Assembly (NCBI RefSeq): GCF_034259325.1
Contig: NZ_JAXIVS010000013.1
Coordinates: forward strand, 1-64,000
DNA length: 64,000 nt
Reading direction: 5' to 3'
Origin: Hyalangium ruber
GTDB lineage: Bacteria > Myxococcota > Myxococcia > Myxococcales > Myxococcaceae
Shown: piece by piece, positions 1 to 7,770 of the stretch
How the letters are laid out: the number at the start of each line of letters is the position of its first letter
Position numbering within the stretch: the first letter of the stretch is position 1
Notes under the pieces: generated by a model
Seen by the model: the letters and a program-made list of their open reading frames with translations, nothing else
What the model was told of the DNA's origin: nothing
The model's database searches: none
Program-made: the position numbers and the translations under genes

Positions 1-46
1 GCTGCGCTTCCTGACGGAACTGCTCCAATTCCTTCTCCAACTCCAT
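1..46 (-). CDS. Start of an unidentified gene running off the window
   Basis: Only the first 15 codons lie inside the window, reading MELEKELEQFRQEAQ. The ATG at 46-44 is preceded by a good ribosome binding site (GGGAGGTGG on the minus strand, about 51-58). The Glu/Gln/Lys-rich start looks like a charged helix or coiled coil. No function can be assigned. It diverges from the TPR-CHAT gene with only about 40 bases between its start and the first good start signal on the other strand. Confidence 0.55.
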   Translation of the reverse strand, partial: MELEKELEQFRQEAQ

Positions 47-147
47 GGACCACCTCCCTGGCGTGTGGCCAAGGGAGGTCTCATGAGAGGCCGGAGCCCG
101 TCACGACGGGGCACGGCGAGGTCTTACACTTTGACCGGGCCGAGCCA

Positions 148-2952
148 TTGATCCAACGCGGGCTCGCCATTCGGGAGGCGGCCCTGGGCCCGAACCATCC
201 CGATGTCGCCCAGTCCCTCAACAACTTCGCTCTCCTTTACGCGTACCAGGGGATGTATGAACGGGCTGAGCCGCTCCATCTGCGCGCGCTCGCCATTCGG
301 GAGGCGGCCCTGGGCCCGAACCATCCCGACGTTGCCCAGTCCCTCAACAACCTCGCTCTTCTTTACGAGGACCAGGGATTGGACAGCCAGGTCAAGCCGC
401 TCTACGAGCGCGCGCTCGCCATTCGGGAGGCGGCCTTGGGCAAGCACCATCCCTTGGTCGCCGCCTCGCTCAACAACCTTGCCGCTCTGTACCAGAAGCA
501 GGGGTTGTACGGGCAGGCCGAGCCGCTCTACGAGCGCGCGCTCACCATCAATGAAACGGTTTTCGGCAAGGACCACCCCAGCATCGCCACCTTGGTGAAC
601 AACCTGGCCCTCATCTACGTGGAGCAGGGGATGTATGAGCGGGCCCAACCGCTCTACGAGCGCGCGCTCGCCATTCGGGAAGCAGCCCTGGGCCCGAACC
701 ATCCCGAAGTCGCCGCCTTGCTCAACAACCTCGCGATCCTCTACTGGACGCAGGGGATGTACGGCCAGGCCGAGCCGCTCTACCAGCGCGCACTCGCCAT
801 TCGGGAAGCAGCCTTGGGCAAGAACCATCCCGACGTCGCCCAATCGCTTAACAACCTCGCCATCGTCTACGCGGATCAGGGGATGTACGCGCGGGCCCAG
901 CCGCTCTACGAGCGCGCTCTCGCCATCAAGGAAACAGCCCTGGGCAAGCACCACCCCACCGTTGCTACCTCGCTCAACAGCCTCGCCCTCCTCTACGGGG
1001 TGCAGGGGATGTACGAGCGGGCCGCGCCGCTCCATCTGCGCGCGCTCGCCATTCGGGAGGCGACCCTGGGCCCGAACCATCCCGAGGTTGCCAAGGCGCT
1101 CAACAACCTCGCCATACACAAGCTGGCCCAGCATCGCCTCGGCGAGGCCATTCCGCTGTTGACGCGTGCCTTCGCCATCTCCGAGCAGCGCCTACGCCAG
1201 GAGGCGCTCGACTTCTCAGAGGAGCGCCTGGCCAGCTTTCTCCACCTTGTGCGCACCGACGAGGAGCGCCTCTATGCGCTGGTGCGGGCTCACCCCGACA
1301 ACACCCGTGTGAGGCGGCTGGCCCTGAGCGCCGCCCTGCTGCTCAAAGGCCGCTCCCTGGAGGAGACGACCGACATCTCCCGTGCTGTCTACCGGAGCCT
1401 GGGCCCTGAGGAGCGCGAGACCTTCGAGCGGTTGCGCGGGCTGCGCACCCAACGGGCCAAGCTGTCGCTTCAGGGCCCTGGTGCGCTCTCATCGGCTGCC
1501 TACCAACGGCAGCTCAAGGAACTCGCCAAGCAGGGTGACGCCCTCGAAGCGGGCCTGGCCAGACGCTCCGCACCTCTGCGCGCGCTGTCCGCGCTGCCGC
1601 CTCCAGCCGAGATTGTCGAGCGTGTCGCCAAGGCCCTGCCCAGGGATGGCGCCCTCATTGAGTTCATCGCCTATGAGGACCGCCCGCTGGAGCCCAAACC
1701 CGGCACACCCGAGTCACAGTTCGGGGGACAGCTGCGCTACCTGGCGCTGGTGCTCCTGCCTGACGCGACCATCCGTGTCCGAGATCTGGGCCCTGCCGAG
1801 CCGATGGACGTGGCCGCCACTCGGCTGCGAGACGCGCTGGCCAACCAGGACTTCGCCTTCCAACCCCACGCTCAGGCGCTTTACCAGCTGGCGTTCCAAC
1901 CCCTGCTTCCGTTGTTGGGAACGACTCGCCGCCTCTTTCTCTCGGCGGATGGGCAGCTGGCACTGGTGCCCTTCGCGGCCCTGCACGACGGCCGCCAATT
2001 CCTCGTGGAGACCTTTGACTTCAGCTACCTCACCTCCGGCAAGGACCTGCTGCCTCGCCCCCAGGAGACGGTCCCCGCGGCCTCCGTGGTCGTCCTGGCC
2101 GACCCGGACTTCAGCGGTCCGCTTCAGGCACCCGCTCCCCCCCAGCAAGAGCCCTCAACGCGTGCCGAGCGCTCCGCCTCGGTCGAGCGCTTCTTCTCCA
2201 CGCTGAGCGAGGCCCCAGCGCAGCGAGCCTGGGCCACGGCTTCATTGCCCGGCACGCGCCAGGAGGCCGAGGCCATCCAGCGCCTGCTGCCACAGGCCCA
2301 GCTCTTCCTGGGCCCAGAGGCCACCAAGGAGCGGCTGTTGAGCCTGCCATCCCCCGGCATCTTGCACCTGGCCACCCATGGCTTCTTCTTGAAGGACGCC
2401 TCGGCTGCGCCTCGCAAGCGTGGCGTCGGCCACTTCGGTGCGCTGGGAGAGGACCCTCTGGCCTCGAGCCCGCCGGACCCGCTGCTGCGCTCGGGCTTGC
2501 TCTTCGCTGGGGCAGGTGCGCGGCCGCCCGCCGCCTCCAACGCCGCCCAGCTTCCGCCGGAGAGTGCGCTGGCGACGGCGCTGGAGCTGGCGGGCCTGAA
2601 CCTGTGGGGAACCCAGCTGGTGGTCCTGTCGGCCTGTGACACCGGGCGAGGCGAGGTGAACCTGGGCCAGGGAGTGTACGGGCTGCGCCGAGCCTTCGTG
2701 GTGGCCGGAGCGGAGACGGTGGTGATGAGCCTGTGGAAGGTGGACGACAAGACGACGAGCACGTTGATGGAGGCCTACTACCGCAATCTGCTGGAGGGGC
2801 AGGGGCGAGCCAGCGCTCTGCGCGAGGCAATGCGCTGGCAGCGTGGCACCAGGCCCCATCCGCACTACTGGGCACCCTTCATCGCACTGGGCCGGGACGC
2901 TCCGCTGCGCGCGCTGGGGCCTGGCCCGACGAGCCAACGAAGAGGCAAATGA
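148..2952 (+). CDS. TPR-CHAT protein (caspase-like protease), 5' end probably truncated
   Basis: The protein has about eight tetratricopeptide repeats of exactly 42 residues (residues 1-340), a helical linker, and a C-terminal CHAT domain (about 560-920). CHAT domains are caspase-HetF-type cysteine peptidases. The expected dyad is visible as His in HLATHGFF and Cys in VVLSACDTGRGE, followed by the conserved VMSLWKVDD and the HPHYWAPFIALG end. The TTG start at 148 is unlikely to be the true N-terminus, because the same frame is open to base 1 and the TPR match continues upstream (VLHFDRAEPL from about 124). No ATG, GTG or TTG lies in that frame before 148. A well-placed ATG at 84 with AAGGGAGGT upstream is in another frame and stops at 152. 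The gene therefore looks frameshifted or 5'-truncated. TPR-CHAT proteins can act as effector proteases in defence or signalling; the partner here is unknown. Confidence 0.85.
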   Translation: MIQRGLAIREAALGPNHPDVAQSLNNFALLYAYQGMYERAEPLHLRALAIREAALGPNHPDVAQSLNNLALLYEDQGLDSQVKPLYERALAIREAALGKHHPLVAASLNNLAALYQKQGLYGQAEPLYERALTINETVFGKDHPSIATLVNNLALIYVEQGMYERAQPLYERALAIREAALGPNHPEVAALLNNLAILYWTQGMYGQAEPLYQRALAIREAALGKNHPDVAQSLNNLAIVYADQGMYARAQPLYERALAIKETALGKHHPTVATSLNSLALLYGVQGMYERAAPLHLRALAIREATLGPNHPEVAKALNNLAIHKLAQHRLGEAIPLLTRAFAISEQRLRQEALDFSEERLASFLHLVRTDEERLYALVRAHPDNTRVRRLALSAALLLKGRSLEETTDISRAVYRSLGPEERETFERLRGLRTQRAKLSLQGPGALSSAAYQRQLKELAKQGDALEAGLARRSAPLRALSALPPPAEIVERVAKALPRDGALIEFIAYEDRPLEPKPGTPESQFGGQLRYLALVLLPDATIRVRDLGPAEPMDVAATRLRDALANQDFAFQPHAQALYQLAFQPLLPLLGTTRRLFLSADGQLALVPFAALHDGRQFLVETFDFSYLTSGKDLLPRPQETVPAASVVVLADPDFSGPLQAPAPPQQEPSTRAERSASVERFFSTLSEAPAQRAWATASLPGTRQEAEAIQRLLPQAQLFLGPEATKERLLSLPSPGILHLATHGFFLKDASAAPRKRGVGHFGALGEDPLASSPPDPLLRSGLLFAGAGARPPAASNAAQLPPESALATALELAGLNLWGTQLVVLSACDTGRGEVNLGQGVYGLRRAFVVAGAETVVMSLWKVDDKTTSTLMEAYYRNLLEGQGRASALREAMRWQRGTRPHPHYWAPFIALGRDAPLRALGPGPTSQRRGK
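150..1130 (+). repeat. Tandem 126-bp TPR-coding repeats
   Basis: About eight consecutive 126-base units encode the TPR array. Some neighbours are almost identical at DNA level: the stretches starting near 168 and 294 share a run of about 60 bases with very few differences. Others, such as the unit near 546, have diverged strongly. The mixture suggests recent duplication or gene conversion within an older array. Confidence 0.85.
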
Positions 2953-3031
2953 TGCGGAAAAATTCTCTCTCGCTAAGATTGATTCTGGCTTTGGGGCACT
3001 CGTTACCCATGGCCAGAACGATTGAGGGGAT

Positions 3032-3370
3032 ATGCACCGGTTGATGAAGGCATGGATTGTCACTTCAGCTCTCGCGAGCGCTTTCATTCTGGCTGGATGT
3101 GGAGGAGGTGGAGACATGGAGAATGTCCCGGCTGCTCCTCCAGTGGAGGACACGGTGCGAGAGGCCTTCGCCAATTGCGGTACCCAGACCTGTAGCGGCA
3201 GTCAGAACCTGTGCTGCGAGAACGCGTCGGGGAATTTCCAATGTACAGGCTCGCCCTATAGCTGCACCACGACCGCGGACTGCGTTGCGCACAGCGCGAC
3301 GATGTTTTGCACCACGGCGCACTTCTGCGTCCATAGTCCCCAGTGGGTCGACTGTACTACCCCCTTGTAG
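3032..3370 (+). CDS. Small Cys-rich lipoprotein
   Basis: The 112-residue protein starts with a signal peptide ending in a clear lipobox (ILAGC) followed by a Gly run (CGGGGD), so it should be lipidated and exported. The mature part contains about ten cysteines in a short, probably disulfide-bonded domain. The ATG at 3032 has GAGGGG just upstream; a second in-frame ATG at 3044 lacks one. I do not recognise the family. It lies in the same reading frame as the next gene, separated only by the TAG at 3368 and about 20 bases. Confidence 0.7.
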   Translation: MHRLMKAWIVTSALASAFILAGCGGGGDMENVPAAPPVEDTVREAFANCGTQTCSGSQNLCCENASGNFQCTGSPYSCTTTADCVAHSATMFCTTAHFCVHSPQWVDCTTPL

Positions 3371-3391
3371 TTCCCACTGCCCGGGACGTGC

Positions 3392-4165
3392 GTGGTGAGC
3401 GAGGCCTCCAATGAATGGCCTGTCCTGGCGGAGAGGTGCTTTCACGCGCTCGATCGCAACAGAGTCAGGTTTCGCGATGTGACCGGAAGATGCGCAGTTG
3501 CCTCTGCGCCTGCGGTTGCCGCGACTCTGGGGGGCGTCGGGCTCTGCCTTTTTGCGTCGCCGGTCGTCGTCACTGGGGCAGTGATTGTGATTGGGACCGT
3601 GGTGGTGGCGGTTGTCATCAAGGAGGGCCTGGATGCCTATGAACGGAGCGCATCCCGTGAGCGTGCGAAGCCCGAGACTCAGGCGCGGCCATCCAATGCG
3701 GAGGAACCCGTGGCGAACGGCGAGCCCATGCCGAGAGGCTTGGGCCGGGATTGGGTTCCCCCAGATCCGTCAGACCTGGAGCCGCGCGAACGCCGCCCCG
3801 AATGCACGCCCAAGCGGGTTCCTCCCAAGGGTGGAAATAACACGCATAACAGGTGCGCTGACAGAATCCCCTTCAATGCCGTCCCTGGCGCTAATGCGCT
3901 TGTCAATGGTAAGGCATTCGACGGGTGGCAAGTCGTCGCGGGCGTGCTTTGGAAAGTCAAGACAGACAACTTCGACTCGTACCCACAAGAGCTTCAAGAC
4001 ATCGTGATCAGAAAGAATGTGCGTGACTTCTTGACCGAGCTAGAGCTTGCGAGGGCATGCGGATTCAACTTCCGGGTTGGCGTGCGAAGCGCCACGCATA
4101 AAGCCATGCTGGAAACCGCCGAACGGCGACTCCAGGGCCTTATCGTCCTCATGGATTGGTGCTGA
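3392..4165 (+). CDS. DUF6310-like protein (toxin-like), N-terminally truncated
   Basis: The sequence resembles the Myxococcota family DUF6310: an ERCFHALD / RFRDVTGRCAVAS start, a long hydrophobic segment (about residues 38-75), a Pro/Glu-rich linker and a C-terminal domain with CADR, a VLWKVKTDNFD motif and ACGF.FRVGVRS. Family members, as I recall them, begin with a lipoprotein leader and continue into PxxxxCVVxEAS. Here the match starts immediately after the TAG of the preceding gene (in frame, PLPGTCVVSEAS), so about 50 leader residues are missing. The recalled family motif is LWE(V/I)KT, a possible PD-(D/E)XK-type signature; this copy has Lys in place of Glu (AAA at 3953). The GTG at 3392 has no convincing ribosome binding site. 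Probably a decaying toxin. Confidence 0.6.
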   Translation: MVSEASNEWPVLAERCFHALDRNRVRFRDVTGRCAVASAPAVAATLGGVGLCLFASPVVVTGAVIVIGTVVVAVVIKEGLDAYERSASRERAKPETQARPSNAEEPVANGEPMPRGLGRDWVPPDPSDLEPRERRPECTPKRVPPKGGNNTHNRCADRIPFNAVPGANALVNGKAFDGWQVVAGVLWKVKTDNFDSYPQELQDIVIRKNVRDFLTELELARACGFNFRVGVRSATHKAMLETAERRLQGLIVLMDWC

Positions 4166-4166
4166 A

Positions 4167-4928
4167 ATGCCTGCCACGCAGAGGAACCAAATCGGTATGA
4201 TCGTCTATGCGCCCGCGCTCGTGGGGGATGATAGCCGCACCTTGGCTGTAGTTCGTGGGATGGAGCGCGCACGGCCTGGCTTGCGCATCGGGTTGATGAT
4301 TTCCGATGAGGGGCAACTTATCCGGTTGCCGGATCGCGATGCCTTCGTCGCCCGAGAGGGCCGTCGTGGGGAAATGCCGCCGCTGCGCAGTACCGATGAT
4401 AACTTCCGAGTGAGCGTAACGGGATGGGGAATTCCGGCGGGGCTTTGCCCTGGCGGCCGGGCTCAGTTTGAATTCCATGTGGCGCTGCCGCTGTCCGCTG
4501 AAGGCAGCGCTGCCGCGGAGGTTTTGCTGGAAGCCGTAGGGGAGAATGGAAGCGCGTTCTGGGGGCACGCGACGCCGGTCAGCGCGGCTGTGGACATCGC
4601 ACGCCAGACGAAGAATCTACCGGACGATTTAGAGCCGCCTCCCCGCAGGCTGCCTGTAATCAAGTCCCCGAGTGCCATGCGTTCGCCGGAGATTCCCTAT
4701 TACCTTGGGTGGCTGAACTACTGGTCTGCCGCTGCCGCACGAGCCATCGGGTTCCCGGATCCTGCTCGCGACGCTGAGCTGCTCTCGCGGGCGCGGCGCA
4801 CGGAATCGGGCGGGTGGGTGGTGCAGCTCACCGATGCGCCGCTCGACCTCGACAACCCCGCCCACCTGGACGCGCTGAAGCGGACCTACGAGCGCTTCCC
4901 GGAGATCGGCGGGCGCGCGGTACGGTAA
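4167..4928 (+). CDS. DUF5953-like protein, probable partner/immunity of the DUF6310 protein
   Basis: The 253-residue protein begins one base after the stop of the DUF6310-like gene (ATG at 4167); the longer open frame starting at 4047 overlaps that gene and is not needed. It matches the family that habitually follows DUF6310 genes in myxobacteria: an IVYAPALVGDDSR start, VVRGMERARPGLR, SDEGQLI, and a very conserved C-terminal half with LGWLNYWSAAAARAIGF and GGWVVQLTDAPLDLDNP. No signal peptide is visible, so it is probably cytoplasmic. A role as immunity protein is inferred from the fixed gene pairing. Unlike its partner it looks intact. Confidence 0.65.
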   Translation: MPATQRNQIGMIVYAPALVGDDSRTLAVVRGMERARPGLRIGLMISDEGQLIRLPDRDAFVAREGRRGEMPPLRSTDDNFRVSVTGWGIPAGLCPGGRAQFEFHVALPLSAEGSAAAEVLLEAVGENGSAFWGHATPVSAAVDIARQTKNLPDDLEPPPRRLPVIKSPSAMRSPEIPYYLGWLNYWSAAAARAIGFPDPARDAELLSRARRTESGGWVVQLTDAPLDLDNPAHLDALKRTYERFPEIGGRAVR

Positions 4929-5009
4929 CAGCTCGCCGTGCCCGCGTTCCTCAAGCCAGGGACGCGGGGCTTTTCATGGGGTGCCTGTCGAGCGCGCTGC
5001 GACGGCACG

Positions 5010-5894
5010 CTAGTACGTGCAGCGCAGGACCTGGCGGTAGGTGCCGCAGTGGCCGAAGTCCGTCGTGCCCGCGGGCTGCGAGTGGTAGCAGCTGTAGACG
5101 GTGGGGTCGCAGTCGGGGCTGGGCCAGACGTCGTAGGCGTCGCCATCGGTGACCGCGAACTCCGTCACGCGAGCGACGAGGCGCGCTGTCTTCTGCATGG
5201 CCACGCCGTCATCGGCGCCCGCGCTGAAGGTGAGCGGGACGGTGTGCGGGTCGATGGCCTGGTACAGCCCCGAGTACGACCAGTCGAGGCGGTAGCTGGG
5301 CCGGCCGTAGACCTGCGGGATGTCGTCGGGCGCCGTGACGGAGAGCCAGTCCACGTACCCGGACACCGAGGCGTGGCCGCGATAGAGCAGGTTCGTGTTG
5401 CCCTGAACGACGTAGCGGGGGTTCACCGCCTCGTCGATCCAGATGCCGCTGTCGCCGCGGAAGTCGAAGAACCGCGGGGCAATCACGATGCGCGCGGTGT
5501 ACGAGCGCGGCGTGCCCGTGAAGGTGTCGACGCGGACGAAGAGCGGCAGGCCGGAGAGCACGGTGTTGAGCTCGTGGCCCTCGTGGAGGACGATCTCGAA
5601 CCGGCGCTCGCTGATGATGTGCGCGTCCCCGAAGGCGTCGTCGGGGACGAAGCTCAAGACGCCCGAGAGGAAGCGGTTCGCGGTGGCGCGGATGATGAGG
5701 GCGCGGCCACCCTCACGTTCCTCGAAAGTACCGAGCGTCTCGAAGCTGAGCTCGTTGTCGCCCACCGAGGCGTAGAGGCGGGTGGCCGTCACCGCAGCGG
5801 TGCTGACGCCGGTCTCCTCCTCGGTTTCGGGAATCTCGTTGGTACAGGCCGAAAGCGCGGCGAGGCTCGCGAGGGCGAGGGTACGTAGTTGCAT
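5010..5894 (-). CDS. Lipoprotein of unknown function
   Basis: The 294-residue protein begins with a signal peptide and lipobox (LAALSAC). The ATG at 5894 has a purine-rich GGAG upstream; the longer open frame to 6137 runs through a tmRNA-like fragment and is not credible. The mature protein is rich in beta-type sequence (ERRFEIVLHEGHELN, SYTARIVIAPRFFDF) and ends in a Cys-containing tail (HCGTYRQVLRCTY). No enzymatic motif stands out. It converges with the DUF5953 gene across about 80 bases. Confidence 0.7.
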   Translation of the reverse strand: MQLRTLALASLAALSACTNEIPETEEETGVSTAAVTATRLYASVGDNELSFETLGTFEEREGGRALIIRATANRFLSGVLSFVPDDAFGDAHIISERRFEIVLHEGHELNTVLSGLPLFVRVDTFTGTPRSYTARIVIAPRFFDFRGDSGIWIDEAVNPRYVVQGNTNLLYRGHASVSGYVDWLSVTAPDDIPQVYGRPSYRLDWSYSGLYQAIDPHTVPLTFSAGADDGVAMQKTARLVARVTEFAVTDGDAYDVWPSPDCDPTVYSCYHSQPAGTTDFGHCGTYRQVLRCTY

Positions 5895-6056
5895 GGGGCG
5901 GTCTCCAAGTGAGGCCCCCGAGTACCACACGCCTGTGACATGCCGCGGGGGGACTGTGTGGGGACGCATAGATGGGATGAAGCGGCCGAACGCATAGGAG
6001 GGACAGGGGCACTGTGTACCGGGGCAGGCCACGCCCCACTTCGCTAGCCTCCGCCA

Positions 6057-6084
6057 GCGGCGGGTTCGATTCCCGCCGCCTCCA
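6057..6084 (+). repeat. tmRNA (ssrA) 3'-end-like fragment, copy 1
   Basis: The sequence can form a T-arm (CGGG TTCGATT CCCG) followed directly by CGCCTCCA, which looks like the 3' acceptor strand and discriminator base of a tmRNA or tRNA. No matching D-arm, anticodon arm or 5' acceptor strand is present upstream. Similarity to the copy near 49.4 kb may extend weakly to about 6035. It is read as a leftover att-type fragment rather than a working RNA gene. Confidence 0.6.
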
Positions 6085-6093
6085 TGCAGCACG

Positions 6094-6135
6094 AAACCCC
6101 GTGGCGCCAGCAAGGTGCCACGGGGTTTTCTTTTC
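6094..6135 (+). terminator. Rho-independent terminator
   Basis: An 11-base perfect stem (AACCCCGTGGC at 6095-6105 pairing with GCCACGGGGTT at 6117-6127) is followed by a T-rich TTCTTTT run. It lies ten bases after the tmRNA-like fragment on the same strand, where a terminator of an RNA gene would be expected. Confidence 0.75.
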
Positions 6136-6140
6136 ATCCG

Positions 6141-6201
6141 AGACCGCCTCTCGCCGCGTGTCGGGGCTGAGGTGGGCGTAGCGCTCGGTGGCGTGCCCCA
6201 G
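6141..6201 (-). pseudogene. Remnant of a tyrosine recombinase (integrase) C-terminus
   Basis: On the minus strand one frame reads LGHATERYAHLSPDTRREAV. This matches the end of XerC/D-type phage integrases, where LGHA...RYAHLSP contains the last conserved residues including the tyrosine. About five residues that normally separate LGHAT from RYAHLSP are missing, and everything upstream is replaced by unrelated sequence. It sits next to the tmRNA-like fragment, where integrase genes of ssrA-targeting elements usually end. Confidence 0.6.
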
Positions 6202-6241
6202 CGCTCACCGCTTGAGCCAGTAGGAAGGACGACGGGTGAGC

Positions 6242-6420
6242 AAGGCCGCCATTGCAGTGCAGATAGAAAGCCCGCAGATCGGGATCCAGTCGCCAGCCCA
6301 CGCGTTGCTCGAACTCAGCGATCTCGGCAGCCGTTGCGGGCGGATACGGGAAGTGCTCGCGTGAAACTTCCTCAAGCAGTTGGGACTCCGGGGCAGAGCT
6401 TTCCCAAGGAGAAGGCAGAC
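6242..6420 (-). pseudogene. Remnant of a SUKH/SMI1-KNR4 family protein
   Basis: The minus strand encodes a segment with AEIAEFEQRVGWRLDPDLRA and FYLHCNGGL, the characteristic first half of SMI1/KNR4 (SUKH) domains. SUKH proteins are common immunity proteins of polymorphic toxin systems. The match stops at about 6242, where sequence leading into the integrase remnant begins, so the C-terminal half is missing. Upstream of about 6420 no start and no homology is evident. Judged to be non-functional. Confidence 0.55.
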
Positions 6421-6536
6421 GTTTATGACACAGTAGTAGTAGTAGAAGCTTGTCGGAGAATCGGCCAGGAGTATCTTCCTTGTACAGGTAGCCCGAGTCC
6501 GCGCTCAGCTGCTCGGGCAATACTGTACACAAGAGA

Positions 6537-7106
6537 CTACCGACTGATGGTAGCGCCCACCGTGCCTCCACACTCCGCAGAGGTGTAGCAGCCAGCATGC
6601 AGTTTGTACGTCCCGGCCGCGGGGGCCCTGTAGGCAATCTTCGAGCCATAGCCGCCGCAGGCGTCATCGCTGTATGCCACCCGCAGGCCACTTGGGCCAT
6701 AGAGTCGCAAGAAAGTGTCATCATAAGGGGATCTCCTGGTTGAGGCCCCCGACACGCCGCAAGTGCCCACCGTAAGAAGCTGACCGGCTTGGAGGGAGAA
6801 GGACCAATTCTTCGTGTTCTGCAACGCATTGTTGGTGTTAGTGGTAGTGTAGCTGTACACGGCGGAGAGGGGCCTGACGTCACTGGCATGGAGCATATCC
6901 CCCAGGTCGATCACCTCCTCGTCCGGAGTGGGCGACACGGACTCAATCGGCAGAGCCTCTCCCGTATCCTGCGGCTTGGCCTCCCTCGCGTCTGGATCGG
7001 TGGTCTCAGGCGCCTCGGGCTTCATGTCTTCTGGGGCAGGGCCGCACCCAGCGACAAGGATGACTCCGAGGACGAACAAGCACGCGCGGTTGAGTCCAGT
7101 TTTCAT
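6537..7106 (-). CDS. Lipoprotein with a PPC-like beta domain
   Basis: The 189-residue protein starts with a signal peptide and lipobox (ILVAGC) and has AGGAAAC seven bases before its ATG. An acidic, Pro-rich linker (residues 22-75) leads to a C-terminal domain with WSFSLQAGQLLTVGTCG, YDDTFLRLYGPSG and YKLHAGCYTSAECGG. This pattern is typical of pre-peptidase C-terminal (PPC) domains found in secreted myxobacterial proteins. Four or more cysteines could form disulfides. No catalytic domain is present. Confidence 0.65.
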   Translation of the reverse strand: MKTGLNRACLFVLGVILVAGCGPAPEDMKPEAPETTDPDAREAKPQDTGEALPIESVSPTPDEEVIDLGDMLHASDVRPLSAVYSYTTTNTNNALQNTKNWSFSLQAGQLLTVGTCGVSGASTRRSPYDDTFLRLYGPSGLRVAYSDDACGGYGSKIAYRAPAAGTYKLHAGCYTSAECGGTVGATISR

Positions 7107-7246
7107 GAATGTTTCCTTTGAGAGAGGGGCGTGAACTGGTGTTGGGGTTGTTGTCCAGTTCGTAGCGGAATCTCGTACCCGGTCCGCACACCAGCCAGCC
7201 GCCCAGAAAGGCAGTCTTTTGTGTTATACTGGGCTTTCCTGAATGC

Positions 7247-7402
7247 TTGATCGATGATGGCATCGTTCTCGACATGCGCCCCATGAAGGGCGCCCGGGTC
7301 GATCCCGTCTGCCGCGTGGTGCGCGCCCAGGCCGGTCTCACCTGGGGTGAGTTGGCGGAGAGGGTGGAGAAGCCATTGACCGGACTTCCGAGGCGTATAG
7401 AC
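7247..7402 (+). pseudogene. Remnant of a FAD-binding (PCMH-type) oxidoreductase
   Basis: One frame reads DDGIVLDMRPMKGARVDP followed by RVVRAQAGLTWGEL. This is the highly conserved FAD-binding block of BBE/FAD_binding_4 oxidases, usually in the middle of a protein of about 450 residues. Similarity ends abruptly near 7350 and a stop occurs at about 7402. Nothing upstream or downstream continues the protein, so it is a gene fragment. Confidence 0.6.
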
Positions 7403-7770
7403 AGGATAGGAGTATAGGCAGGATAGAGGCGATGTGGAGGGTGAGGGCAGGAGCGGAGGTGACGTGAAGGGCCGCTGACTGGGGTCGCCCGAGCAGTGAG
7501 CCAAGCGGGTTGACAGGCCGCGCAGCCCCTTGGAGTACACGCCGGCCCTGGCTGCCCTCCTATGAGGTGCGCGGCAGGGGCTTGGCTCTCCTGGCCCTGG
7601 CAGCTTGAGCCTCAACAGCACGCGGCCTGAGGGGGCCCGCGCGCCGGGGCTCGCCTCGCACCTGCCGTGGGCAAGCCCAAGTGCTCCAGTATCGCTCGCA
7701 CTCCCCTGCCTGCCTTCACGTACGCCAAGACCCGCCGCCTGCCTCCACACCTCACGCAGGCGAACACGTC

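Noticed and set aside
124-1134. Minus-strand repeat protein opposite the TPR array
   Set aside because: It is the antisense translation of the 126-base TPR units; its repetitive look comes from them.
6000-6084. Complete tRNA-Ser gene ending at 6084
   Set aside because: T-arm and acceptor 3' strand are good, but the upstream 90 bases give no D-arm, anticodon arm or matching 5' acceptor strand. The same holds for 8990 and for the minus-strand copies near 48.4 and 49.4 kb.
5895-6137. Upstream extension of the lipoprotein gene at 5010-5894
   Set aside because: The extra 81 residues are translated antisense through the tmRNA-like fragment (GGGGNRTR, a well-known false peptide), while a lipobox signal peptide starts at 5894.
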